Positions 54,220-64,000 of a stretch of 64,000 nt of DNA are shown here, one piece after another (within the stretch, counting starts at the first letter, position 1; each line of letters starts with the position of its first letter). This DNA is from Ananas comosus (Eukaryota > Streptophyta > Magnoliopsida > Poales > Bromeliaceae): assembly GCF_001540865.1 (NCBI RefSeq), contig NC_033641.1, positions 3,269,225 to 3,333,224 on the forward strand. Direction: 5' to 3'. The translations under genes were made by a program, and so were the position numbers. The notes beneath the pieces are model-generated. The model saw only the letters and a list, made by a program, of their open reading frames with translations, ran no database searches and had not been told where the DNA came from.

Positions 54220-54432
54220 GTGGCAACTAAACGTAGACCTTTAATTTCTGGATCATGGATTGGTGGCCGTTTGGGTGGTCGTGCGAGAGTTCGGGCTGAA
54301 CCGGGTCACGGGTGCCGTGGGAGGTCGATTGTAATTGACTACGAGCAATCGGAGAGTAAGTTAAGGTGGGTTGTGTTTACCGAAGCGACCAGGTCACCCC
54401 GCATGTCAAAGCGGAATATGAATTTTTGTTGA
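54220..54432 (+). other. Conserved short ORF in the L-family LTR (70 codons)
   Basis: This is the plus-strand counterpart of 26186-26416, with GSWIGGRLGGRARVRAEPG and LRWVVFTEATRSP in frame. No domain is recognised. It diverges after TRSP. Confidence 0.3.
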
Positions 54433-54453
54433 TGCATATGTATGTACATACGG

Positions 54454-54560
54454 GCATGTTAGCATTATGTACATGTATGCTAGTGGGTAGAATACATGCT
54501 AGTGATAATTGCATAATAATGCAATTATCACTAGCATACATGTACATAATGCTAACATGC
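54454..54560. repeat. Perfect nested palindrome at the L/C junction
   Basis: The outer arms 54454-54485 and 54529-54560 are exact 32-base reverse complements. An alternative inner pair, 54496-54514 and 54519-54537, is 19 bases with a 4-base loop. The left half is normal L-family sequence (also near 58930-58995); the right half is its mirror image, after which C-family sequence starts. Confidence 0.95.
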
Positions 54561-56099
54561 GGTTTCGACCGAGATTTTGGCAGCATAGTTAAACTCTCTG
54601 TTGACTATGTTTTTGTGTGTAATTTAATTACAAAAGCACTCGTCAAGTTTTGGAAGAAAACGAGTTAGAACGGAGATTCTACGCGATTTCCAAGTTTCAC
54701 TTAAAGCGAATAGTAACTTGGTTTTCCGGAGAGCTCAATGCGTAGAGTTGGCTTCAGGCTCGTATCGGACTCCGTTCATAGCGATCCAATAGCTCGTTTC
54801 GACCGGTTCAGCTGTTCTGGGACTAATGGCGCTGACGGATTTTGAGTTTGACGCATGGATTTCGAGGAAATCCAAAAATACGTGTTTTATATGTATTTGT
54901 GCGTCATCTTGGCCTTTTGGAGAGAAAGCGGACGCGAATCCGTGATCGATCAAGGTGAACCAAAATCCTAGCTTTGTTGTCTCCGTCGTGCTGATCGCAC
55001 TGGCGTGATCCGTTTGCAAATCTGACGGACGGATCTACGGAGATTGCGCGTTGATCGAGGAGAGGTCGGTGATCGCAAAATGGTATTTTCGCAAAAGTCG
55101 CGACATTTTATGTACCGTTTTGTATGAGATCGCACGTAGAGGGGTATTCTCGCGTTGTACACGCGCTGTGAGGGACTCAGTACTAAATACTGAGGTTTGG
55201 TGGGCTAACTCGCAAATTGCACCTTGTATATATGCTTGTTTTAGGGTTTGCACTAAGAAAACCCTAACCCTAGCCCGAGCTAAATGCCCAGTCGCCTCCC
55301 TTGGTTGCCCTGCCTTTGCTGCGCCACCCCCAGCCGCCGCCGACCGAGCCCCGGCCGGCCAGCAGCAACCGCAGCCTTCCTCTCCATCTCTCCCTCTCCA
55401 TTTCTCTCTCCACCCCTCTGTTCTTCTCGGGTTGGAGCCTTGGCCGAGGCTGCATTGCCTCCCTGTACCTTGCCGGCGTCGCCCCCGTGCCCTGGCGAGC
55501 CTCCCCGCCAACCGTCGTCTCCTCTGCGCGCCGCTACTGCCGCTGCTGCATTCTGCGCACGGCTTGGCCGAGCCCAGGCCAAGCTGACTGTGCGGCCTCT
55601 TCTCCGCGCAGCAGCTGCTTGGGGTCGCTCCCGCAGCCTTCCCCTGGGCCTCACCGACCTTCCCGGCCGGTCGCCGCCGCCCCTGCGGGCCGTCGCCGCC
55701 GTCTCGGCCAGCCCGCGGCCGCCCCTGATCTGTTCGAGCCGAGACCACTTTGCGAGCACTCCCTCGCGTCGCCGCCGCCCGGAACCACCCATGCCGCCTT
55801 CCATCGAGCTCAGGCCACCCTCTGCCGCCGTCCCTAAGTGCCCCGGCTGCCGCCGTGGCCGCAGCTGCTTTGGAACCCGAGGCCTTGCACGTGCGGGCTC
55901 AAGTCTCTCCACCGTCGCCGCCGCCGCTCCTCGCCGCCAACTGAGGTGAGCACCACACTCCTCACCTCCCCCGCATCCATTCCTGGCCTGCGCGCACCAC
56001 ACCGTGATGCCGAAAGCCGGCCGGAGCAACCGAAATAGGGCTATTCCTTGGCGGTTTGCTGTTCCGAGCTTTCTGAGCCTCCCCGATCTCTACGGAAGG

Positions 56100-56138
56100 G
56101 AGCACGATGATCGTGGCAAATTGCTGATCATCGTGCTC
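56100..56138. repeat. Stem-loop 1 (GAGCACGATGATC)
   Basis: GAGCACGATGATC at 56100-56112 pairs perfectly with GATCATCGTGCTC at 56126-56138, with a 13-base loop. Confidence 0.9.
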
Positions 56139-56267
56139 ACCTTAGTTCTGTCGGGGAGACTCCGTTCAGCTGTTTCGGCATTGTCGACCCTGTAGATCCT
56201 TTTTGGCTGCTATTCCGGGTTTGAACGCACTTTGCCAGTGATCTGAGGCTGTTCCGATGCCTCTGGA

Positions 56268-56312
56268 GGTGAGCACGGTGATCGTGGATCAGTGCTGATC
56301 ACAGTGCTCACC
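56268..56312. repeat. Stem-loop 2 (GGTGAGCACGGTGATC)
   Basis: GGTGAGCACGGTGATC at 56268-56283 pairs with GATCACAGTGCTCACC at 56297-56312 with one mismatch and a 13-base loop. It is a diverged duplicate of stem-loop 1, about 170 bp downstream. Confidence 0.9.
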
Positions 56313-58755
56313 TTATTTTGGATCAGCGGATGTCGTATCGTTCTGTTTGGTGCATTTTTCCCCGACTGCGCGCTATTCGCAGAATTTTCAGGTTGCTCCC
56401 GCACTTCCCACAGTGAGCTGTTGCGCTTTAGACCATGAGCACGGCCTCTGGCACGTCGAGACCTGTCAGTACGTGTCTCAGCGGAACTTAGAAGTCCTCG
56501 GTTTGTGAGAACGAGTCATAGAAGTCGCCCGATTTACATAAAATGATGGATTTTATGTAAACATGGGGACTTTTATGCATTTGTACACCTTGTGGCTACT
56601 GTGGGCAGTGCGTTGGTGTGTGTGGTGACCTTCGGACTGATTGTCCATGATCTAATAGCTTTTGCGGAAATCGAAAAGTCGATTCCGGCGCGTTTTTCGA
56701 CGAAATTTGCCGAAAGAACGCGGTTTCGGTTCGAATTTCTTCCGACGTGGTTTGATTATCCTGTAAATTATCGCTGAGCCTTATTGGCTGGTCACCATCA
56801 TCATTTTGTGGGTTCGGTGATAATGGGTGAGCGACGGTGGGTTCCGGTGTCGAAATAGACACTTTCGGGAATCCGGATTCGTACAATTATCCGGCGATAA
56901 TTGTGTAGTGGTGTTATCTTGTGTTTGCTGTCAAAACATCCAAATAGGAGTGTTTAGGGGCAGCAGGTGACTCGTGGCACGAGTTGGTGAGTTTCGGGAC
57001 ACTTAGTGGGTCCCGACGGCATCCCGGTGTGGTTTTCGGGACTTCCGGTGAGTTACGATGATTAGTTTCGGGAAACCGATTCGGGGATCTGTGTGGGGGT
57101 TTGTGAGATAGTATACTTCAGGTGAGTAGGTTGGTTACTGACCCGTTGGATCTTCGTAGGTCCGGTCGACTTGTGCGTACCCAGTGTTTCGACGCGACAT
57201 TGACACGTGGGTGCTTCGAGCTGGTAGTCGGTGAGATCATTTCACCCTTCCTCTGTTCTTTCATTCAGTATCGTAGTCTCTACATGTCAGTTGTTTGTTT
57301 ATCGTTGCTTATGGTATTCCGTTGATTACATTTGTATAGTTGTGGATAGACATGTAGAGCAGGCTTGCATTCGTATATTGCGTCTCTGTGGACCTTGGGT
57401 CCAAGCAACACATCGACTCTCTTGTCATGTGTTTCGATCTGGTTGATCGTGGTTCGGTGTTGTACGCCCTTACACCTAGCTTCGGCCAGGGTACCAGTCT
57501 CTTTTTGCCGATTTTTGTTTTGAGCATACCAGTATGATTTAGTCACAGCACTGTGTATTCTAGACACCAGGTTGGTTTGGCTACCATCCAAGGGGTGTAC
57601 GTATCCGAATAGGTCGTCGGTGACGTATAAATAAGTTTACAGTATTTGCTCTGTGACAGGCAACGCTTGAAGTCTGCGGACCAATATAGCAGTATCAGAT
57701 TGGGTTTGGTTTTGGACTATTCACCTTTGAGGCATCTGATCAGTTGAGTTTTTGGTTACAGTAGTAGTTTCATTCTTGCTCAGTTATTATCCTGTTTCTA
57801 TTACTACTGTAGTTGCTCTTATATCACATCATATTCATATATGTAGTTCTGTTTCATATCAGCATATATATACTTGTTTATCTATCTCCTTTGGTTTCCG
57901 GTGATTACAGCTTGCCTTCGTGGCTCTGTCGTACCTACTGGGAAACCATGGTTGCGGTATCTCACCCCCCATTTTCCCAGGTGATTCGGGTTTGAAGTTG
58001 GTACTTAGGCTCGACGAGAGGACGATCTAGCTAGTCTGGTATAGCGACCGTCACCTTGGTTATTTCATTCCTGCTTTTAGTAGTTTAAATAAATGGTTCA
58101 GTTAGATAATCCTCTGATTGCTTGAATGTTGTGAACTGGTTTTAGTTGTGGATGTTTTCGTTATTTATGCTTGTGATTGTGGATCTAAGATTGGAGTTTA
58201 TGGATTCATGGTTCTAGTTTTATGGTTTTTGGTCCTTGGATTTGCGTATTTTATGGATTTATACATCGTGGATTTCTACCCCTCAAGGTAGCTGGTTTTC
58301 AAAATAGAGTTTCCGTGTGGAAAACAGTTTTCAAAAGATTTTCGAATGGTTTTCATGAATGAATGAATTAGATTTTGAAAACAAAGCTTCCGGGTGGGGA
58401 GCACTTTTAAATAGGATGATTGTTGTACTATGCATTGCATCGTCCAACGCCTAAGGAGTGCTTAGAGGCATGCATCATCTCTAAGGATTGTTAGCTGTAT
58501 GAAAATGCATATCATGAATTGGTTGTTGATTGGTAATTGTAGATTGTAGTTGAAATCCTGTTGTATCGTTGGTACGCCGTGCAAATACAAAGGAGACTCT
58601 GTCAGAGTGGACGGAGGAACTTTGTATTTGTGGCGGATCTGTACATCGCCTTGGCAGTGTTGAAAAAAATAAAAAAAAAAAAAAAAAAAAAAAGGCAGTC
58701 TTCAGCAACTCTGTTTCAAATGGCTTTTAATCGGCCCGGGGGTGACAGTTTGAGT

Positions 58756-59640
58756 GGTCAGCAGAGTTCGGGCTGAAATCGGGCGTCACGCGGTGCGTGG
58801 AGAGGCGATTGCCATTTGACTACGAGCATCGAAGAGTAAGTTTAAGCGGATTGTTACCGAACGCGACTAGGTCTCCCCCACATGTCAAAGGGATATGGAT
58901 TTTTTGTTCGATGCATATGTGATGTACATACGGGCATGTTAGCATTAATGTACTAGTATGGTAGTGGTAGAATAACATGCTAGTGATGAATTGCATAATA
59001 ATGCATTGGAAAGTACATGCTGAGTAAGTTTTTAGGATGCAAGTGATATGTTGTGGTGCATTTAGATGTATGCTAGGTGCATGTAACATTATGTGAGTAT
59101 GTTAGATAAGATGCATGTGCATATGACCGATATGACAAATAGATGTCAAGTAGATAGAGTGGCATAAATCTGAGTGTTAATTAAATACGAGGTCAGACAT
59201 AGATGGACATTGAACTAGTTGTTTAGTAAAACATAGGTTGTATATGAACCTAGTGTCGATGGACATAGGTTTGGATAGAATACATTGAACCAGTGTGGAT
59301 AAACATAGTATCGGGTATTAAAACCTAGTGTTTGTAACCTTAGGGTGAAATCTGAGTTGGCATCTAACCTAGTGTTAAAGACATGGTAGGTTTGAGAATG
59401 AACCTAGAGTTATCTAAACCTAAGTGTGACGGTATTAACCTAGTGTCGTGAACATAGGTTTTGCTAAATTGGACTAAGTTAAGTAAATCTAGTGTTATGT
59501 GGATGAGGTTATTTAACCCTTAGAGTTAGTGCGACTAGGGGTGGAAAGTGCATTGGACCTGGTTAGGTCGATAATATTTAGCGATTGAGACCAACCGTTG
59601 ATTTATGTGAAGTGGATTCCGAAATCCCAAAACTTGGTGG
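58756..59640 (+). repeat. L-family LTR, plus strand, right part with tandem words
   Basis: It begins by repeating L-family sequence already present before the C element: 58770-59010 follows 54290-54520 with several small insertions and deletions. From 59200 to 59530 imperfect CCTAGTGTxxAACATAGGTT words repeat. GTGAAGTGGATTCCGAAATC at 59609 matches the minus strand at about 25570. Confidence 0.65.
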
Positions 59641-60000
59641 AGCTCGATAGTTCTGACCGGCTGTATGTGGCATGTTCCTCTCCGACCGGAACAAACTTTC
59701 TGAGGATTGTGACTAAGCAATAACAGGTAGCGCTAGTTTAGGTGCTATGTGGCCATGTTCCCTCTCCCTATCGGAGGATCTCGGCTGCGAGTGTATCGGC
59801 GGCATGTTTCCTCTCCCACCGGCGGCATTCCCTGACCACGGTGCACGAACTTCGGGTTGGACGTGGGCGATGTAGCTTCTTGGCTTGCAGGCTGATGGTG
59901 CATGTGAGAGTTCCTTCACCTCGAGCCAGGCAGAGCAGCGCGATTATCCGCCAGTGATTGACTCGGAGGCCGAGTGGTGGCTGCGCAATAAGGTAGATAG
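59641..60000. other. Unassigned, no gene seen
   Basis: Moderate GC. The word GGCATGTTYCCTCTCC is repeated at about 59670, 59750 and 59802 with GACCGG/CACCGG nearby. No domain. Confidence 0.5.
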
Positions 60001-63000
60001 ACCTGAGGGCTAGTGGTAAATGTGGATAAATCTAAGGTAATAGAGACTTAGAAGCGAGTGGGCACTTAGTTAAACAAATAACTAAATCAACAGTTAACAG
60101 TTATTAATAAACAACAGAGTAACAAACTAACTAAGCCCATGTGGATCTGAACATAAACGCCAATTAACTAACAGAGATACATAGTAATAAAGATCAATGA
60201 TGGGATAATATTTACCACAATATTAGTACCGTTCTCACGCGTCGTCCGATCCTCACCGCTGGTGTCACTGAGAAAATGGTAAGTGAGTGAAATATGAAAC
60301 ATGTCTCTTTTCTATGGCGATACCGCAGCAACAAAGGCGAAGCTAGTATTTACGGTTAAATCATGAACAGATTATAAGTATGCATAATAGTGCTGAAAAG
60401 AATAATAACTGTTTAAAGAGAAATACAACTAGACGCGTATGTATATGCTAACACAGATGCAAGTATATATTCATCAACCTCAAGATCATCCAAAAATACC
60501 CAATCAAACCGTCAAGTCTTACGTCTAAAACCTAAGAGCAATGCCACATCATACTCAACAACCTGGCATATAACCATAGCACAGGCCGCTTGGGCTTTCA
60601 CAGGTCTGAAATACGACCACTTTTTTCAAAAAAGAACACCCCTCTACGTGGATCAGACGCGCTGCAGTGACGTAAAATTGCTACATTGAGTTGTGGCGAT
60701 CGATGCCGAATATGTTCAATAGCCAATCTGTCAGTAAATTAGCGAGAGAAATTCCACAGAAGTCGCCCTAACCAATTAGGGATAATTCTATATAAGAGTG
60801 TCACCGACCATAGCCGCGTCAACTAATCACAGTCATGCTGATATTTGCACTTAGAAATGTCACAGACACAGGTCAATTGCAATGTCAAATCATTGTGATA
60901 TAAAATAGGAGTTTCACCGACCACAAATGGTCAATAATGTTATATCATGCAGTATACATCTAGGAGTGTCACCAACCGATAAGGTCAAACTAAATGTCAA
61001 GTTCGTATATGACTATAATCATGCAATAGATAACTCGGATCACAAGGGAGCACCGCTCTACCACTAATCAAGATAATATGAAATAGGAGTAAGTGTTAGA
61101 GCAACAAGCTACAAATGTCAAGTCGAGTATAACGAAACTCAATAGTATAAGTTAAATAAAAGGAGTAATAGGCGACAAAAGTCGCCAAGCATGACCGCTT
61201 TGTCGATCTTCGAATTGAAGCATTCACCTCGACTCGTACAATTAAAACCGGTGTCGTCGACCTTTTATTATGCTTTTCCGGCTATTCATCTGATTCTATG
61301 CACGAATCCAGACAAAGCCTTTAATTAGCCCAAAATTGTAACAAAAAGCTATGTGCTCTAAGGTGAGTCTACCGTTGACAATCGGTTTTCGTATTTCCGA
61401 TCAGACAGTCAAAGAAAGATCGCCATCGATTGCTGCACCGACTTGTCAGGTAATTGTACAATCCAACTCACAAGTTGGTTCGAACAAGTCCTACATATAT
61501 ACTCATCCCACTAATCCCAACACTCATATTAATGCTATTGGGCAGCCGCACGAGTAGAGCGCCAAAACGAAAATTCGGTAATCTCGAAAATCATCAGTTG
61601 GCCTCTTAGGGTGCCCATTTCGGCACCAAACCACCTACAGCCTTCTTGCATGCAAGTTCAGAGGGTCAAACTCGCCCTAACCAATAACAAATAAGGTCTT
61701 TTATACCTACTGCCAATAAGCAACCTGCGCGACATAACACTTGTGACAAAATCGCTAGATTTTTGCATTTTGGGGTTTTCTGTTAGGCCGAATTGTTCCA
61801 AACACTCGAAGTCAATTAAATCTCCTTTGCATCTTGAAAACACTCACTTTTGGATGTCAGACTAGTGTATACCAAGATGGTTACGATCTGGAGGCGAATT
61901 CCAAAAATCCACCGTACGAAGTTTCCCAGAAATCATTTTTTAGCTCAGAACCCCACCTAGGGCCAATTGCTGGTCCTGCTTCGCGGAGAGCTAAGCCCCA
62001 GCTAGCCAACGAGGCTACTCTACTGCTGACAACCAGCAGCCAACCCGCCCCAAGAATGGGCCGAAATGCATTGATATTCATTAAACAACCATTTTTATGT
62101 GCCAAATGCCACAAAATCTATAATTTAGGATTTCCCAAAGCCTCGACATCAATGTTCAAACATCTTAAACCTCAATCATGCTATATTGATAGCACAATGC
62201 AGAAAAGCGTCGTCTGCAGCATTCCACCGAACACTCAGCGCACGATAAATACAACTAACACAGTGTTTTGAGGCATACCGCGATTGCCACGACTTCAAAA
62301 TCAAATGCAAGATATGGTCCAGAATGAGCTCGACGTTCCGAACACTGTGCTCGCTGTTCAGAGCGAATCGAGCACGAGGGAGCTGGATCGAGAAGTTGTC
62401 CGCTGAGCCAAAAGTCTTGGGGAGCGACATGTCTAATCAGCAAGATAAGTACAACAAAACCCTGACAAAGATGGCCAACGGCGCAATGTATGAGTGCCTC
62501 ACAGGGCGTGCCTCACCTGTTGGAGGGCACCGACAGCCTGTGTAGCGAAAAATAGGTGCGGGGCCAAACGGCCTACCAACGCAAGCAAGGAGCATCAAGG
62601 GTACTTATGTACTGTGCATCAGCGCGGTACAGGCGGCAATGCGCTGCTAGAGGAGTCCATACTGACATAGGCGAGGCTGGCAATAGGTTCACGGCCAGAG
62701 GGGCCGGCCGCGCGGACAGTGGTGCAATAGCAATCCCGTTTCAAAGTGAGCCGCCCTCAAGTCTAAAGAAGTCCGCGTGGTTCCGAGTCATAGGATGGGT
62801 AGGGGCAAGCCCCCATGGCGGTTGCTAGTAGAGGCAACCATGGCGTGCTGGTTGAGGTTCACTTGAGCACCCATGAACCAGCGATTGGCAACAGCGACAG
62901 GCCGACGACGACCGTGCCCAATCGAGAGAGAAAGAGAGAGAGAGAGGAGAGAGAGATCACGTGAAGAAGATCACGCCGTCACCTCACTGACCGGATAGGC

Positions 63001-64000
63001 AACGCTATTGCGGCGCTGGTCCTAGAGCCTAAGGTTAGGGTTCCAAGCCCCCCCCTCCTCTCACTATCTCTCAATATAAAACATGTAATTACACACACAA
63101 CACACACACACACACACACAACACACAAAGCACACACCTGGTTTATAGAAAAACCTACATGAAAGCCCTGCATTTTTTTTCCACATTCAAACACCCTACC
63201 AGCGACCAATTCCGCCAATAACCGCTTCCGCTGCCATTCAAGTGTTTTGGTACATAAGATATCATTTGCTCCAATCAAAAGACCTCTCATCGTCCCGAAT
63301 TCTCTCCCAAACTTCGCTACCTATGCTGATTTTGCACAGTAACCCTTAAATCTACAAATTTGATCGCTTCAATCATCTCAACGTCTAGTTTCACCCTGGA
63401 TCCCATCGCTCGCTTAACAACTCGGTAAAATTTCTTATCATAAAATGCCATAAACTCATTTGAGAAATGCCTGCCTAATTTGTACTTTACAAAGAACTAT
63501 GCAATATGAATCCTATGAAGTCAGTTCTTGCACACAAAACTTCACTGGTGAGTCTCATCATGCCAAATGGAATCCTTTTCATTGAATTTTCAAGCAACGA
63601 ATACGAATAAAATTTAAAAGTAAAACATAACGATTAACAAAAGGCAATCTCAATAAAGAAATTATCTTGACCATTAAATTGTGTAGTGTCTAAATCCTTG
63701 TAACATTATGTTAATACTGATATTACAATCTAATTACCCTGCCGGACATCTTGATCATGAAACGACCTATTGTGCCATCTGGAAACGAAGTCCGATCACC
63801 GTCGAAGGATATCCTCATGCATGACAGCTTTCGCACGGACTACATAGCAGCTTATTAAGTTACATGAGGTATCAAGTCACACTTTACCCTTTAATCTGAA
63901 AAAAGCTCATTTTTTAATTTCTCAAAATAAACAAGATTAAAGTTTACAATTAAAAATATAGTATTAAATAAATACTTGTTAAAATTCGAACTAGGCGAAA
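60001..64000 (-). repeat. Diverged LTR-like repeat, minus strand, continuing past the window
   Basis: The layout resembles the 10.7-14.7 kb block. Repeated TTCACCGACCACA/GTCACCAACCGATA words (60.8-61.0 kb) are followed by a GC-rich part (62.5-62.9 kb), a GA microsatellite (62925-62953), TTTTGGTACATAAGATATC (63246), and ACGAAGTCCGATCACCG (63786). All have counterparts in the C family. Similarity is weak and no gag or pol was seen. Confidence 0.35.
63090..63128. repeat. (CA)n microsatellite
   Basis: A CA-dinucleotide run with a few AACA interruptions. Confidence 0.9.

Larger units (their letters stand above)
53137..54560 (+). repeat. L-family LTR, plus strand, left part
   Basis: It starts TGTAACATACCGGATTTTG, like the minus-strand start at 27321. 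A CT-rich leader, a splice-donor-like GAGAGGTAAGC near 53856, the AACCTAATTGCTAGGTAT segment at 54066 and GGAGGGCCGAGGCGACGTCC (54171) follow in the same order as on the minus strand of 27.1-26.4 kb. It then breaks off in a palindrome at 54454-54560. Confidence 0.7.
54561..58755 (+). mobile_element. C-family LTR-like repeat, plus strand (about 4.2 kb)
   Basis: Order: GACCGAGATTTTGGCAGC start; GTTGACTATGTTTTTGTG; CGTATCGGACTCCGTTC; ACATTTTATGTACCG; a GC-rich leader at 55.28-55.95 kb; two stem-loops at 56.1-56.3 kb; TTTTTCGACGAAATTTGCCG; CTACTGGGAAACCATGG; an A tract at 58671-58693; and the end GGCCCGGGGGTGACA. No gag or pol motif was found. The same order is on the minus strand at 7.8-2.1 kb. 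I infer a long Gypsy-type LTR or LTR-dominated derivative. Long ORFs in the GC-rich part exist on both strands and carry no domain. Confidence 0.5.

Noticed and set aside
55035..56038. ORFs of 178-249 aa on both strands
   Set aside because: The same GC-rich repeat segment in its plus-strand copy. Protein sequences are compositional and not conserved with the other copies.

Overview
The window is plant nuclear DNA, most probably from a monocot. The only convincing host gene is a very GC-rich single-exon gene of the DUF4228 (PADRE) family at 48.1-48.6 kb. The rest is plant-type transposons: Copia and Gypsy-like LTR elements, TRIMs, long-TIR MULEs, PIF/Harbinger-, hAT- and CACTA-like elements, and a tRNA-derived SINE. 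The species cannot be fixed by eye; a pineapple-like monocot is only a guess.

Layout. 1-7.8 kb is a low-accuracy block full of extra bases. Its two ends duplicate 8.8-10.3 kb and 13.0-14.65 kb, and it stops at a run of exactly 25 N. 7.8-10.3 kb is a cluster of hairpin elements seated in TA microsatellites, one holding a nested Harbinger-like element. 10.7-14.7 kb is a minus-strand, GC-rich, LTR-like block. 15.7-18.5 kb holds a hAT-like MITE, a probable Harbinger-type shell, a TRIM cluster with a nested MITE, and a SINE with a 13-bp target-site duplication (TSD).

18.6-36.25 kb is one nested retroelement complex bounded by the TSD AAGTT. Copia-1 is the outer element. It is split by a minus-strand solo LTR (TSD ACTCC), which is itself split by a truncated Copia-2. 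Copia-3 sits in the 3' LTR of Copia-1 and is in turn split by a non-autonomous MULE with a 9-bp TSD. All three pol genes are broken.

36.3-44.2 kb has a small CACTA element, a 2.2-kb long-TIR MULE, a TRIM, and four hairpin MITEs in a row. 44.3-47.6 kb is a second low-accuracy block, including a stretch almost free of G. 47.6-48.95 kb is clean sequence with the DUF4228 gene. A second MULE of the same family lies about 400 bp past its stop codon. 52.4-64 kb consists of LTR-like repeats in both orientations: the L family (also at 21-27 kb) and the C family (also at 2-7.8 and 13-14.7 kb).

No operon-like gene system exists here. The content is best read as a record of successive insertions plus assembly artefacts. 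Family assignments rest on motifs, TIRs, TSDs and within-window similarity, not on a database search.
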